Assembly (NCBI GenBank): GCA_017854255.1
Contig: JAFMIA010000017.1
Span: 2,393-47,166 of the forward strand
DNA length: 44,774 bases
Source of the DNA: Pseudomonadales bacterium
GTDB lineage: Bacteria > Pseudomonadota > Gammaproteobacteria > Pseudomonadales > Azotimanducaceae
Reading direction: 5' to 3'
The notes under the pieces are model-generated. The model worked only from the letters and a program-made list of their open reading frames with translations, made no database searches and was not told the origin of the DNA. A program made the translations under genes and the position numbers. Positions 1 through 8,781 of the stretch are shown piece by piece; the stretch's first letter is position 1; every line of letters starts with the position of its first letter.

Positions 1-90
1 GACAATTTCGCCTCAGAAGTCTTTGCGCCATCCCAAAGGTAACGTGACAATTTCGGCTCAGAGGTCTTTGCGCCATCCCAAAGATAACGA
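1..90. repeat. Two tandem 45-bp repeats inside the exported protein gene
   Basis: Bases 1-45 and 46-90 differ at only 4 of 45 positions. The period is 15 codons, so the repeat keeps the reading frame. Identity at DNA level exceeds what protein conservation alone requires, which suggests recent duplication or slippage. The array may extend past the left edge. Confidence 0.9.
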
Positions 91-383
91 CTGATCGTCT
101 CAGACGGGTTACCACTCGTTTTAAATCGATCGATCTGATCAGATGCTGTGGGGACGGACTTCACCCCATTACCGGCGGGTCGATGAGGACTTAGTTGCGC
201 AGCTTGCGTGGTATCACCGCGAGCGTTCAGCACCAGCCGTGCGCTGATTTTTTGGTTGATCTGCGGGCCTTGAGGCAATTGATTGGCGAGCACACTCGCG
301 CTCATACCCATCGCAAGTAGCGACAGCCCAGCCTTTTGATAAAGTTTTAAGACATTCCTGATTAACGTTCGTTGCCGACTCAT
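1..383 (-). CDS. Exported protein with 15-residue tandem repeats (partial, runs off the left edge)
   Basis: I read this gene from the complement; it starts at ATG 383 behind an AAAGGAG Shine-Dalgarno (391-397) and stays open to base 1, giving 127 visible residues. The N-terminus is basic (MSRQRTLIRN), followed by a hydrophobic core (AGLSLLAMGMSASVLA) and a plausible signal-peptidase site after VLA. A Gln/Pro/Ser-rich linker follows, then two near-identical 15-residue units, SRYLWDGAKTSEPKL and its EAKL variant, preceded by a diverged half-unit sharing KTS and a final Ser. More units may lie beyond the window. I recognise no family. The signal peptide suggests periplasmic, surface or secreted location. 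Start and export are fairly sure; function is unknown. Confidence 0.75.
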   Translation of the reverse strand, partial: MSRQRTLIRNVLKLYQKAGLSLLAMGMSASVLANQLPQGPQINQKISARLVLNARGDTTQAAQLSPHRPAGNGVKSVPTASDQIDRFKTSGNPSETISRYLWDGAKTSEPKLSRYLWDGAKTSEAKL

Positions 384-394
384 TGCACCGCTCC

Positions 395-452
395 TTTAAA
401 AGGGTTTCTTCGCCGAGCCCGTCATGAACAACGGGACTCGGAGCCTTTTAAA
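395..452 (-). promoter_or_regulatory. Long 5'UTR hairpin abutting the Shine-Dalgarno of the repeat protein
   Basis: On the minus-strand transcript, TTTAAAAGG (452-444) can pair perfectly with CCTTTTAAA (403-395), and CCGAGTCCCGT (441-431) with ACGGGCTCGG (422-413) with one bulged base, around an 8-base loop. The outer helix includes the first bases of the AAAGGAG ribosome binding site (397-391). This looks like a structure able to limit ribosome access, for example a thermosensor or protein-binding site. The pairing is seen in the sequence; the role is inferred. Confidence 0.6.
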
Positions 453-493
453 AAGCACAAGCCGTGCCAAACTAAAAAGTTTTTATAGGTTAT

Positions 494-505
494 TGAATTA
501 ATTCA
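494..505. promoter_or_regulatory. 12-bp palindrome TGAATTAATTCA, possible operator
   Basis: A perfect palindrome about 110 bases upstream of the minus-strand start at 383, in an AT-rich stretch that also holds a TATAAA on the minus strand (487-482). The position fits an operator or promoter element for the repeat-protein gene, but a 12-bp AT-rich palindrome can arise by chance. Confidence 0.25.
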
Positions 506-729
506 GTTTTACTTTCTCAGGTGCGGCACAGCGAGCGCCGTTTGACGTTTTTTTGACGGTTTTTGATGTTCCTGGCAAAACTTGCCGACGCTCCGAGGCA
601 ATGGCCGACGATCGCATTCAGCAACACAGCGCAGGGGGTGCAGCGAGCCTAACCGGTCAACGGCAGGCGTAGTTCGGTAATTCGCCTATGGCGATGCGAT
701 TCCGTGCCGCAAGCACGCCGGTGATCAGA

Positions 730-769
730 CAATCAGGCAATCAGGCAATCAGGCAATCAGGCAATCAAT
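730..769. repeat. 8-bp tandem repeat CAATCAGG next to the glcB stop codon
   Basis: Four exact copies of CAATCAGG (730-761) followed by CAATCAAT (762-769). The array ends one base before the complement of the glcB stop codon (771-773), so it lies in the 3' untranslated region. An 8-bp period is not coding; it is a minisatellite-like, slippage-prone tract. Confidence 0.9.
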
Positions 770-770
770 C

Positions 771-2948
771 TTACACACCGTACTTCCGCTTTGCTTCGCG
801 GCGCCGAGCATGCAGTACGGGTTCGGTATAGCCATTAGGCTGCTCTACCCCTTTAAAGATCAAATCCGAGGCGGCCTGAAAAGCAACCGAGTCAACAAAG
901 TTTGGCGCCATCGGCCTGTACGCCGCGTCTGATGCATTTTGAGCATCAACAATCACCGCCATTTTTTCCAGGACGGCTGACACTTGCGCGGCAGTGCACA
1001 GCCCATGCCGCAACCAATTGGCAATGTGTTGCGATGAAATCCGTAAGGTTGCACGATCTTCCATCAAGCCAACATCGTGGACATCCGGTACTTTCGAGCA
1101 GCCGATCCCTTGATCAATCCAACGGACGACATAACCAAGAATGCCCTGAACATTATTTTCAAGTTCTTCGTTGATCTCATCGACAGACAAATTCTCTCCG
1201 TGCAGGAGTGGCAGGGTCATCAGTTCAGCGAGTGTGGCGCGCGCAGCACCGGTCAGTTCCTGTTGCTTACCTGGAACATTCACGTCGTGGTAGTGCATCG
1301 CGTGCAAGGTTGCAGCCGTTGGCGAGGGTACCCAGGCACAATTTGCACCCGCCGTAGGATGGTTAATTTTAGCCGTCATCATTTGCGCCATTTCATCCGG
1401 CATGGCCCACATGCCCTTCCCAATCTGAGCGCGACCCAAAAAGCCAGCCGCCAAACCCGTATCAACATTCCAATCTTCGTAGGCAAGAATCCAGGGTTGC
1501 TGCTTCATCAAGGTTTTTCGGACGACGGGCCCGGCTTCCATACTGGTATGAATTTCGTCCCCAGTACGATCTAAAAATCCTGTGTTAATGAAAATGACAC
1601 GCTCTTTAGCTTCATAAATGCAGGCTTTTAGATTCAACGTCGTTCGGCGTTCCTCATCCATGATCCCAATCTTTAGGGTGTTTTTGGGCAACTTCAACTG
1701 CGTTTCGATCGCCGCAAACAAATCCACCGTGAATCGGACTTCATCCGGACCATGCATTTTTGGCTTGACGATATAAACAGAACCACATCGACTGTTTTGA
1801 ACCCGGCTCTTGCCCAAGACGTCAAACAACGCGATCGTGCTGGTCATATAGCCATCGAGGATCCCTTCTGGAACCTCGTGCCCGGCTGCATCCAACACCG
1901 CATCCGTTGTCATTAAGTGACCCACGTTTCGAATCAGCAGCATACTGCGACCCGGCAGCGTAAAGGCCTCGCCCTGGGGGTCGCGATACGCTCGATCTGG
2001 GCTCAAGGATCGCGTTAGGGTCTGACCGCCCTTTTCAAAAGACTCTTCCAGATCGCCGCGCATCAAACCCAACCAATTTTGATAAACCAACGTTTTATCC
2101 GCTGCATCAACCGCTGCTACAGAATCTTCGCAGTCTTGGATCGTTGAAATCGCCGATTCCAGCACAACGTCTTTGACGCCGGCCTTATGGGTCCCGCCGA
2201 CGCTATCCATGCGATCGACTTGAATTTCGAGGTGCAGGTTGTGATTCGCTAGTAAGATTGCGGAAGGCTGACTCGCATCACCTTGGAAGCCGCGGAATTG
2301 CGCAGGCTTTGCCAGCTGAGCCACCATACCCCCCTCGCAATCTGCAACCAGCTGACCTGCCTCAATGCGATAGCCCGACACACTACTGTGGCGCGTTCCC
2401 TCGAGCGGCGCATATCGATCTAAGACCTCAGAAGCATAGGCGATCACACGCTCACCCCGTTTTTCGTTATAGCTTCGGCCTTTCTCATAACCTGGGGATT
2501 CTTCGATCACATCCGTGCCGTAGAGCGCATCGAACAGGCTGCCCCACCGGGCGTTCGCCGCGTTTAAGGCAAATCGCGCATTCGTAATCGGAACCACCAA
2601 TTGTGGACCGGCGATGGTCGCGATCTCAGGATCGACGTTTTGCGTTGTAATTTCGAAGTCTTCAACTTCGGGTAATAAATAACCAATACTTTTCAGAAAT
2701 GCCTCAGTTTGCGCGACATCGATCGACTGGCCCGCGTGCGCCTGATGCCACGTATCAATCTTGCTCTGCAGATCATCTCTGACGGCGAGGAGTGCTTTAT
2801 TTCTAGGGGAAAAAACGTCTAGCAAGCTCGCAAAACCCCGCCAAAAGTCCGCAGGCGCAATGGCAAGACCTGGCAATACGTCATTTTCAACGAATGCATG
2901 TAATTCTTTTGCAACGCTTAATCCCGCAACGTCTACTCGCTCACTCAT
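771..2948 (-). CDS. glcB: Malate synthase G
   Basis: Condenses glyoxylate with acetyl-CoA to malate in the cytoplasm, completing the glyoxylate bypass or glycolate use. The 725 residues match the monomeric G isoform (about 720) and not the shorter A isoform. Recognisable segments are the N-terminal [18 protein letters not shown], the catalytic Arg region [15 protein letters not shown] (near residue 340), the Mg-binding [12 protein letters not shown] (near 430), and the C-terminal [17 protein letters not shown] (near 635) with the catalytic Asp. No isocitrate lyase gene is in view. It is divergent from the CitE-like gene at 3160; the 211-base gap holds a 9-bp repeat array 27 bases upstream of this start. 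Confidence 0.97.
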   Translation of the reverse strand: MSERVDVAGLSVAKELHAFVENDVLPGLAIAPADFWRGFASLLDVFSPRNKALLAVRDDLQSKIDTWHQAHAGQSIDVAQTEAFLKSIGYLLPEVEDFEITTQNVDPEIATIAGPQLVVPITNARFALNAANARWGSLFDALYGTDVIEESPGYEKGRSYNEKRGERVIAYASEVLDRYAPLEGTRHSSVSGYRIEAGQLVADCEGGMVAQLAKPAQFRGFQGDASQPSAILLANHNLHLEIQVDRMDSVGGTHKAGVKDVVLESAISTIQDCEDSVAAVDAADKTLVYQNWLGLMRGDLEESFEKGGQTLTRSLSPDRAYRDPQGEAFTLPGRSMLLIRNVGHLMTTDAVLDAAGHEVPEGILDGYMTSTIALFDVLGKSRVQNSRCGSVYIVKPKMHGPDEVRFTVDLFAAIETQLKLPKNTLKIGIMDEERRTTLNLKACIYEAKERVIFINTGFLDRTGDEIHTSMEAGPVVRKTLMKQQPWILAYEDWNVDTGLAAGFLGRAQIGKGMWAMPDEMAQMMTAKINHPTAGANCAWVPSPTAATLHAMHYHDVNVPGKQQELTGAARATLAELMTLPLLHGENLSVDEINEELENNVQGILGYVVRWIDQGIGCSKVPDVHDVGLMEDRATLRISSQHIANWLRHGLCTAAQVSAVLEKMAVIVDAQNASDAAYRPMAPNFVDSVAFQAASDLIFKGVEQPNGYTEPVLHARRREAKRKYGV

Positions 2949-2974
2949 GACTAATCCTATCCTTTAAGTCTTGG

Positions 2975-3028
2975 ACGTTTAGTACGTCTAATACGCCTAA
3001 TCCGTCTAATCCGTCTAATCCGTCTAAC
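2975..3028. repeat. 9-bp tandem repeat (CCGTCTAAT type) in the glcB upstream region
   Basis: Six consecutive 9-bp units: acgtttagt, acgtctaat, acgcctaat, ccgtctaat, ccgtctaat, ccgtctaac. It lies 27 bases upstream of the glcB start, within its 5' leader or promoter, and 131 bases from the divergent CitE-like gene. The period is near but not equal to one helical turn. It could be a slippage tract or a row of binding sites. Confidence 0.9.
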
Positions 3029-3159
3029 CGCCAAATTGTACTATGACGGCCAGCGCACTTAAACGATCATGCTGGTTCATAAAGCCACGACAGCGACCCA
3101 AGCGCATTTTCTGGCACTGAATAGGTTATATTGGGTACAAGCATTTTAGGACCCCCGCC

Positions 3160-4071
3160 ATGACCCATCGACTCCGCCGTTGTCACATCAGCGTTCCCGG
3201 CAGCAACGAAAAAATGCTGCTTAAAAGCACGAAGCTTGATGTCGACGTCGTCATTATCGATCTAGAGGATGCCGTCGCGCCTTTAGAGAAAGAAAACGCC
3301 CGTAACCTCGTTGCGCAGCTGCTGAAAGAAGAGACTTGGCGCGCGCCGACAGTTTCAGTCCGAATAAACGCGCTATCCAGCGAGCACTGCTACCAAGATA
3401 TTCTGCATCTCATGGATCATGATGGCGCGCCTAGCACAAGGCCGCAAACCTTGATCCTACCGAAAACGCAACGCAGCTCGGATCTGCTTTTTGTGGATCA
3501 ATTATTGGTTCAAATCGAGGCGCGCCGTGGTCTTGACCGGGCCACCGGTCTTGAGGCGCTGGTTGAAGATGCAACCGGCATGCTCAATGTTGGCGACATC
3601 GCAGCCGCCTGCGAACGGCTTGAAACCTTGATCTTCGGCATGGGTGATTTTGCCGCGAGCCAGCGAATTGATACCCTCAATATTGGCGATCAGGGCGGGT
3701 ACGCCGGCGATCTCTGGCATTACCCGCGGTATCAACTCATTATGGCGGCGCGTGCTCACGGTCTCGAACCGATTGATGGACCCTATGCGAATTTTAAGGA
3801 CGGAATCGGGCATGCGGCCGACTGCACGGCAGCCAAGTGTCTTGGGATGACCGGCAAATGGGCGATCCATCCCGATCAAATTGCGCCCATCACAACGTGT
3901 TTTAGTCCTAGCTTGGAAGCCGTGGCACAAGCGCGGGCGCAACGCACAGCTTATGAGGCGGCGTTAGCCCAAGGTCTGGGCGCGGTAAGCGTTGATGGCG
4001 TCATGGTGGACCAGGCCTCGATCAAGCTCGCAGCCCCCTTATTGGCACAAGCCGCGCTTTTGGGCTTGTAA
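3160..4071 (+). CDS. HpcH/HpaI aldolase / CitE-like (malyl-CoA or citramalyl-CoA lyase family) protein
   Basis: A 303-residue TIM-barrel lyase of the CitE superfamily. Visible landmarks are the N-terminal LRRCHISVPGSNEKML, the Mg/CoA-site DVVIIDLEDAV (about residues 28-38), the Arg in VSVRINAL, the acidic pair in EALVEDATG (about 131), LIFGMGDFAAS, and the C-terminal GKWAIHPDQI typical of the family. Members cleave or hydrolyse malyl-, methylmalyl- or citramalyl-CoA. No CitD/CitF partners are nearby, so this is not a citrate lyase complex. Its divergence from malate synthase fits glyoxylate or malyl-CoA metabolism, but substrate cannot be fixed from sequence. AGGA at 3148-3151 serves the ATG. 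Confidence 0.85.
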   Translation: MTHRLRRCHISVPGSNEKMLLKSTKLDVDVVIIDLEDAVAPLEKENARNLVAQLLKEETWRAPTVSVRINALSSEHCYQDILHLMDHDGAPSTRPQTLILPKTQRSSDLLFVDQLLVQIEARRGLDRATGLEALVEDATGMLNVGDIAAACERLETLIFGMGDFAASQRIDTLNIGDQGGYAGDLWHYPRYQLIMAARAHGLEPIDGPYANFKDGIGHAADCTAAKCLGMTGKWAIHPDQIAPITTCFSPSLEAVAQARAQRTAYEAALAQGLGAVSVDGVMVDQASIKLAAPLLAQAALLGL

Positions 4072-4121
4072 TCGAAAATCCGCAATCTACGTAACACAAT
4101 CAGATCTAGCGGAGTGCATCT

Positions 4122-4946
4122 GTGCCAGAAGGCCCCGAAATAAGACGCGCAGCGGACGCGCTGAGCGACGCCATTGCCGGCCTTTCGATTGATCACGTGC
4201 GACTGCCTTATCATCGTCTGAGGCCCTTCGGCCCGCGCTTCCGAGGGCAGCGCATCAAGGCCTTTCGAACCCACGGCAAGGCGCTTCTAACCGATTTTGA
4301 CAATGGTTGGACGATCTACTCGCACAATCAGTTATACGGACTCTGGCAAGTGGCGCGCCCAAACGATCCACTCCTGCCAGGTCGGGCACTGCGACTCGAA
4401 TTGGGCCATCAAGACCGTTGCATCCGACTCTACAGCGCAACGGATATTAGCCTTTGGCGGACCCAAAACGTCGCGCAACATCCTTTTCTCAGCCGCTTGG
4501 GCCCGGACATCCTAGACCCTATTCTTACGCCAGAAACCCTTGTTGCGCGACTGCAATCCACAAGATTTCAAAACCAAAGCCTTGGAAAACTCTATTTGGA
4601 CCAGCGCTTCCTCGCCGGCGTTGGCAATTATTTACGGAGTGAAATTTTGTTCCGCGCGGGGGTTAATGGCCTGTGCAAACCCAACCAGCTGAACCTTAAG
4701 CGCCTTGTTCGACTGGCTCGGCAAACGCTTTCGATAAGCCAGCAAAGTTATGAAACTGGCGGCATCACGCTGAATACGCGGCGTGTGGACAGGCTTCAAA
4801 AGGCGGGCGCAGATTTTGAGCAATCCCGATTTTGGGTTTTCGACCGTGCGGGCTTGCCTTGTTATCAATGCGCGCAACCGATCCAGCGCACCACAATGGC
4901 CTCACGTCGCCTTTACACCTGCTTATCGTGTCAGACCTCGCTGTGA
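4122..4946 (+). CDS. nei: Endonuclease VIII-like DNA glycosylase/AP lyase (Fpg/Nei family)
   Basis: Base-excision repair enzyme that removes oxidised bases and nicks the strand. The start is GTG at 4122, giving MPEGPEIRRAAD: after Met removal the N-terminal Pro is the Schiff-base nucleophile and the next Glu is catalytic. The Lys in THGKALL (about 53) fits the conserved catalytic Lys. RFLAGVGNYLRSEILF is the helix-two-turn-helix, and the C-terminal zinc finger is CYQC then CLSC. The PEGPEIRR start and YSHNQLYGLW favour Nei over Fpg. 274 residues is normal (about 263 in E. coli). Its TGA stop overlaps the proposed GTG of the RNase J gene, suggesting translational coupling. Confidence 0.92.
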   Translation: MPEGPEIRRAADALSDAIAGLSIDHVRLPYHRLRPFGPRFRGQRIKAFRTHGKALLTDFDNGWTIYSHNQLYGLWQVARPNDPLLPGRALRLELGHQDRCIRLYSATDISLWRTQNVAQHPFLSRLGPDILDPILTPETLVARLQSTRFQNQSLGKLYLDQRFLAGVGNYLRSEILFRAGVNGLCKPNQLNLKRLVRLARQTLSISQQSYETGGITLNTRRVDRLQKAGADFEQSRFWVFDRAGLPCYQCAQPIQRTTMASRRLYTCLSCQTSL

Positions 4947-6307
4947 AATTTCGGCAGCCCTCAGATGACGAATTGTGGTTTCTGCCCCTGGGTGGATCCG
5001 GTGAAATCGGCATGAACCTCAATCTCTTCGGTCACGATGATTCCTGGCTGATGGTTGACTGCGGCATTACGTTTGAGCGTCAGGCAAACGGTGACAATCA
5101 GATCGAAATGCCGGACCCGGACGGGGCCCCGCAGGCGCTACAGAGCCTTGTCGGCATCATCGCAACTCATGCCCATGAAGATCACATCGGCGCCCTTCCG
5201 CACCTATACAAACGATTTCCAAAACCGATTTACACCACCGCCTTCACCGCAGGCGTGATTCGACAAAAATTTCAAGGCGCAGCACTCGCCCCCGAGGTTC
5301 AGGTCGTTGACAGTTACAGCACCCGCCAAATTGGCCCTTTTAAAGTCACTTGGCTGCCCATTACCCATTCAACGCCAGAAACCCATGCGCTGCTCATCGA
5401 AACTAAAGCCGGCAACATTCTGCACACCGCTGACTGGAAAATCGATCCTGCCCCCGTTATTGGTCCGGCTTTCGAAACAAACCGCTTTAGTGCCCACAAT
5501 CTGCCGCCCCTGAGCGCCCTCGTTGTTGATTCCACCAATGCCCTCAAAACCGGTCATTCTAAATCAGAGCAGTTGATCAAGGCCGGTCTCAAAAAGGCCA
5601 TAGGCGCAGCCACCGGCCGGGTCATTATTGGCTGCTTTGCCAGCAACATTGCGCGTCTACAGTCTATAGGACAAGCCTGCGTCGAAACCGATCGCCATTT
5701 GGCGTTGGCGGGTCGCTCGCTCGTTAAAATGTCCGGCATTGCTAAAAGCGTGGGCTATCTCAAAACCGACTTTCCTGAGATACCGCTATCGCACCTCGGT
5801 TACCTTCCGGGTGAAAACGCGTTGCTGATCGCCACCGGCAGTCAAGGCGAGCGCGGATCCGCGCTGTGGCGCCTGGCGAGAGATCAACATCCAGATCTCG
5901 CTTTAAACAGCACGGATTTGGTGATCCTCAGCGCCAAAACCATCCCGGGTAACGAGGCGGAAGTTGCGGCGCTGGTTAAAGGGTTTCAAGCACAAGGCGC
6001 CAAAGTCTTATCGGCCGAGACAGACGATGCACTAGACCTTCACGCCTCCGGCCATCCCAATCAGGACGAGCTCACAGCGTTATATAACATCGCGCAGCCA
6101 AATCTTGTGATTCCGGTTCATGGCGAACCCCAACATCTCAAGGAAAATGCAAAGATTGCAAAAGCGGCCGGTGCTGCGGCAACCCTGGTCGGCCGCAATG
6201 GCGATCTGTTTGTTTGCTCTACCCCCGTTCTGATTAAGCGGGATTGGGTCAAAACGGGCCGACTTGTCTACTCGCAACACGACGCATCCTTACTCAAACA
6301 GCGCTGA
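4943..6307 (+). CDS. rnj: RNase J-type beta-CASP metallo-beta-lactamase ribonuclease
   Basis: Zinc-dependent exo/endoribonuclease of RNA turnover. The metallo-lactamase motif THAHEDHIGALPHL (HxHxDH), HTADWKID, the beta-CASP segments IIGCFASNIARLQ, LIATGSQGERGSAL, GNEAEVAAL, HASGHPNQDEL and the late IPVHGEPQHL follow the order found in RNase J. I chose GTG 4943, which forms a GTGA overlap with nei; GTG 4928 is an alternative, and the open frame reaches further upstream inside nei without family similarity. At about 454 residues it is some 100 shorter than the usual 550, ending just after the metallo-lactamase core, so the C-terminal oligomerisation domain appears missing or reduced. Confidence 0.85.
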   Translation: MKFRQPSDDELWFLPLGGSGEIGMNLNLFGHDDSWLMVDCGITFERQANGDNQIEMPDPDGAPQALQSLVGIIATHAHEDHIGALPHLYKRFPKPIYTTAFTAGVIRQKFQGAALAPEVQVVDSYSTRQIGPFKVTWLPITHSTPETHALLIETKAGNILHTADWKIDPAPVIGPAFETNRFSAHNLPPLSALVVDSTNALKTGHSKSEQLIKAGLKKAIGAATGRVIIGCFASNIARLQSIGQACVETDRHLALAGRSLVKMSGIAKSVGYLKTDFPEIPLSHLGYLPGENALLIATGSQGERGSALWRLARDQHPDLALNSTDLVILSAKTIPGNEAEVAALVKGFQAQGAKVLSAETDDALDLHASGHPNQDELTALYNIAQPNLVIPVHGEPQHLKENAKIAKAAGAAATLVGRNGDLFVCSTPVLIKRDWVKTGRLVYSQHDASLLKQR

Positions 6308-6365
6308 CTTGATCCGAATTCCGACTGCGGCTAGACTCCGCCGCGAATCACGGTGAGGAAAAGAC

Positions 6366-7367
6366 ATGTTGAAGGTTTTGATCTTGCCTGGCGATGGCAT
6401 CGGTCCAGAAATCATGGCTTCGGCCAAGACCTTACTCACTGCTCTGGCGGTGCCCATTCAGATGAGCGAGGCATTAGCTGGCGGCGCCGCCCTTGCGGAG
6501 GGGCTTGATTTGATCCCACCGGAGACCCTCGCGCGCATAACAGATGCCGATGCAACGCTCAAAGGCCCCATTACGACCCCGATCGGCAGAGGTTTCAGCT
6601 CTGTCAACGTGTCCTTGCGACAACATTTTGAGCTCTATGCCAATGTCCGACCGATCTTGTCACTACCGGGAACCAAAGCACGATACCAAGACCTTGACCT
6701 GATCGTCGTCCGGGAGAATCTAGAAGGCCTGTATTCTGGGCAGGGCCATAGTCTTTCAGAAGACGGGAACCGCGCCGAGCTTAAAAGCATTATCACCAAA
6801 GCCGGCTCAGCCAACATCATTCGACATGCCTTTGAAACCGCCCGCAACCTTTCTCGAAAGAAAGTAACCCTGGTCCACAAAGCCAATATTATGAAATCCA
6901 CTTCCGGATTGTTTCTCAGCACGGGTCGCGAGATTTCACAAGCGTATCCAGACATTGCATTCGAGGAAATGATTGTAGACAACTGCGCCATGCAACTCGT
7001 GATGAACCCTGAACGCTTTGACATCATTGTGACGACCAATCTTTTTGGCGATATCCTGTCGGACCTTTGCGCCGGACTGATCGGCGGTTTGGGCCTTGCG
7101 CCAGGGGCCAACCTCGGCCATGACCATGCCATTTTTGAAGCGGTGCACGGCAGCGCCCCGGATATTGCCGGCCTTGGCATTGCCAATCCAACCGCACTAT
7201 TACTCGCCACTGCGATGATGCTGGATCATTTAGGCTTGGGAGATGCAGCGACACGCCTGCGCGGCGCGATCAAGCAGACCCTTACCCAAGGCGAGTGCAA
7301 AACATCTGACTTAGGCGGCGACGCCTCGACCGAACAATATACCCAAGCCTTGGTCAGGGCTTTGTAG
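6366..7367 (+). CDS. NAD-type isocitrate dehydrogenase (isocitrate/isopropylmalate dehydrogenase family)
   Basis: A beta-decarboxylating dehydrogenase, probably converting isocitrate to 2-oxoglutarate in the TCA cycle. The N-terminal LPGDGIGPEI, the substrate-binding SSVNVSLRQHFELYANVRP (about residues 79-97), RENLEGLYSG, VHKANIMKST, the metal-binding VDNCAMQLV and NLFGDILSDLCAGLIGGLG, and the nucleotide site HGSAPDIAGLGIANP are all present. The S-x-N-x-x-LR pattern and ENLEGLYSG favour the short NAD-IDH type (homologous to IDH3 subunits) over isopropylmalate dehydrogenase; leuCD are not adjacent. 333 residues is normal. GAGGAAAAG just upstream is the ribosome binding site. Confidence 0.85.
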   Translation: MLKVLILPGDGIGPEIMASAKTLLTALAVPIQMSEALAGGAALAEGLDLIPPETLARITDADATLKGPITTPIGRGFSSVNVSLRQHFELYANVRPILSLPGTKARYQDLDLIVVRENLEGLYSGQGHSLSEDGNRAELKSIITKAGSANIIRHAFETARNLSRKKVTLVHKANIMKSTSGLFLSTGREISQAYPDIAFEEMIVDNCAMQLVMNPERFDIIVTTNLFGDILSDLCAGLIGGLGLAPGANLGHDHAIFEAVHGSAPDIAGLGIANPTALLLATAMMLDHLGLGDAATRLRGAIKQTLTQGECKTSDLGGDASTEQYTQALVRAL

Positions 7368-7470
7368 GGTCATTGTCGAGAGCCCCCTGACGAAAAAAGC
7401 CTCGAGGAACAGCCTCAGGCGCACCACCCGCGCGGCTCTAAGGCTTGGCGCATTCCGCATTATAATCGAA

Positions 7471-8658
7471 CTAATCAGCCGCTTTCGGCGCCGCCGTCGC
7501 ATCCAGCGCCCCCGGCAAGCCTAACTCGCGGAGTATGGCCTCGGTGTGTTCCCCAATGCTGGGCGCTGCACTCGCAGGCTCAAGCGTCGCATTCAGAAAT
7601 CTTGCAGCGGGACGCGCCTCTCGCATCTTGCCGGCGACGGGGTGGTCCCGTTCTCGAAACACCTCATTGGCAATCAATTGCGGGTCGTTGTGCAAATCCT
7701 CTAGGCGCTTAACACTCGCCGCCGGGACTTGTTCGGCATCAAGCTTCGCAAGAAACGTGGCAACCGTCATTGATTTCGTCTTTAACAAGACCTCTGAAAG
7801 GCGATCGCTATAGGCCTGACGATTGCGCTGCCGGCTCGTTAAAGTTTGAAACATTGGGTCTGCTTGTAATTCATCCAAGTTGAGGGCGCGGCACAGGCCC
7901 GCAAATTCTGCATCCGACAGGGTCATAAACGCAGCCCAACCATCCGCCAACGAAACCAATTGTCCGGCGGCAGAAATTGGCGGGCGATGCTCAATATCGT
8001 CGCCCTGTAATGTGACATCCGCGCCCGCATCGGGCCACATAAAGGCAACCGCCGTATCCAACATCGACAATTGAATATGCTCACCCAATCCAGTTCGCTC
8101 ACGTGCATACAAGGCCGCCGCAATGGCCTGCGCGCCAGTATGCGCCGTGAGCTTGTCCATAATCAGTTGGTTGACCTGTTCAGGGCCCTCACCGCGTTTG
8201 AGGCCTTGAACCGAAACCATCGCAGAGTAAGCCTGGATGATGGGGTCGTACGCGCGTTTGCCAGCCTCCGGCCCATCCGGTCCAAAACCACTGATCGAGA
8301 GGTAAATGAGCCTGGGATTCAAACGTTGCATCGCCTCGAATCCAAGTCCCAAGCGCTGAACAACACCGGGCCGAAAGTTTTGAATCAGCACATCAGCGCG
8401 TGCAACCAAGCCCTGCAAGACCGGCATGACGGCGGGATCCTTTAAATCCAGTGCAATGCTACGCTTGCCTCGGTTTAACACATGAAACGAACCCGAAAAT
8501 CCATTTCGACGACTGCCGACATTGCGTTGTATATCACCCTCGAGCTTCTCAACCTTGATCACATCCGCGCCAAGGTCTGCCAGCACCGCACCGGTGAGGG
8601 GCCCAGAGACAACCGCTGATAAGTCAACAACCGTTACCCCAGTTAATGGTCCAGCCAT
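7471..8658 (-). CDS. Class III (CaiB/BaiF family) CoA-transferase
   Basis: Moves CoA between carboxylic acids through an aspartyl-CoA thioester. The 395 residues show the family order: GVTVVDLSAVVSGPLTGAVLADLGADVIKVE-type N-terminus, LIQNFRPGVVQRLGL (about residue 95), LIYLSISGFGPDGP, and SMLDTAVAFMW whose Asp is the likely catalytic residue (about 195). The C-terminal linker DPQLIANEVFRE and GEHTEAILRELGL are also typical. It is divergent from the amidase at 8782 across 123 bases. Substrate cannot be assigned. Confidence 0.9.
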   Translation of the reverse strand: MAGPLTGVTVVDLSAVVSGPLTGAVLADLGADVIKVEKLEGDIQRNVGSRRNGFSGSFHVLNRGKRSIALDLKDPAVMPVLQGLVARADVLIQNFRPGVVQRLGLGFEAMQRLNPRLIYLSISGFGPDGPEAGKRAYDPIIQAYSAMVSVQGLKRGEGPEQVNQLIMDKLTAHTGAQAIAAALYARERTGLGEHIQLSMLDTAVAFMWPDAGADVTLQGDDIEHRPPISAAGQLVSLADGWAAFMTLSDAEFAGLCRALNLDELQADPMFQTLTSRQRNRQAYSDRLSEVLLKTKSMTVATFLAKLDAEQVPAASVKRLEDLHNDPQLIANEVFRERDHPVAGKMREARPAARFLNATLEPASAAPSIGEHTEAILRELGLPGALDATAAPKAAD

Positions 8659-8781
8659 TTTAATCTTCCTTTCCGTTATGACCTGTTTTCAAAGCTGCGG
8701 TGCAGCCCATTACAATCCATCAAACCCTGTACCTGATGGACTGGGCAAGTATAGTAACCAACCAATACCGAGAACCCCATC

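Larger units (their letters stand above)
384..770. other. Intergenic region between the repeat protein and glcB
   Basis: No supported gene lies here. It holds the 5'UTR hairpin of the left gene (395-452), a 12-bp palindrome (494-505) in a short AT-rich stretch that is the likely promoter area of that gene, about 200 bases with nothing I recognise, and an 8-bp repeat array (730-769) touching the glcB stop codon. Confidence 0.6.

Noticed and set aside
1077-1574. Long plus-strand open frames inside the malate synthase gene
   Set aside because: They are antisense shadows of a well-conserved gene in GC-rich DNA.
6635-7210. 191-residue minus-strand frame inside isocitrate dehydrogenase
   Set aside because: Antisense shadow; composition follows the sense codons and no start signal is evident.
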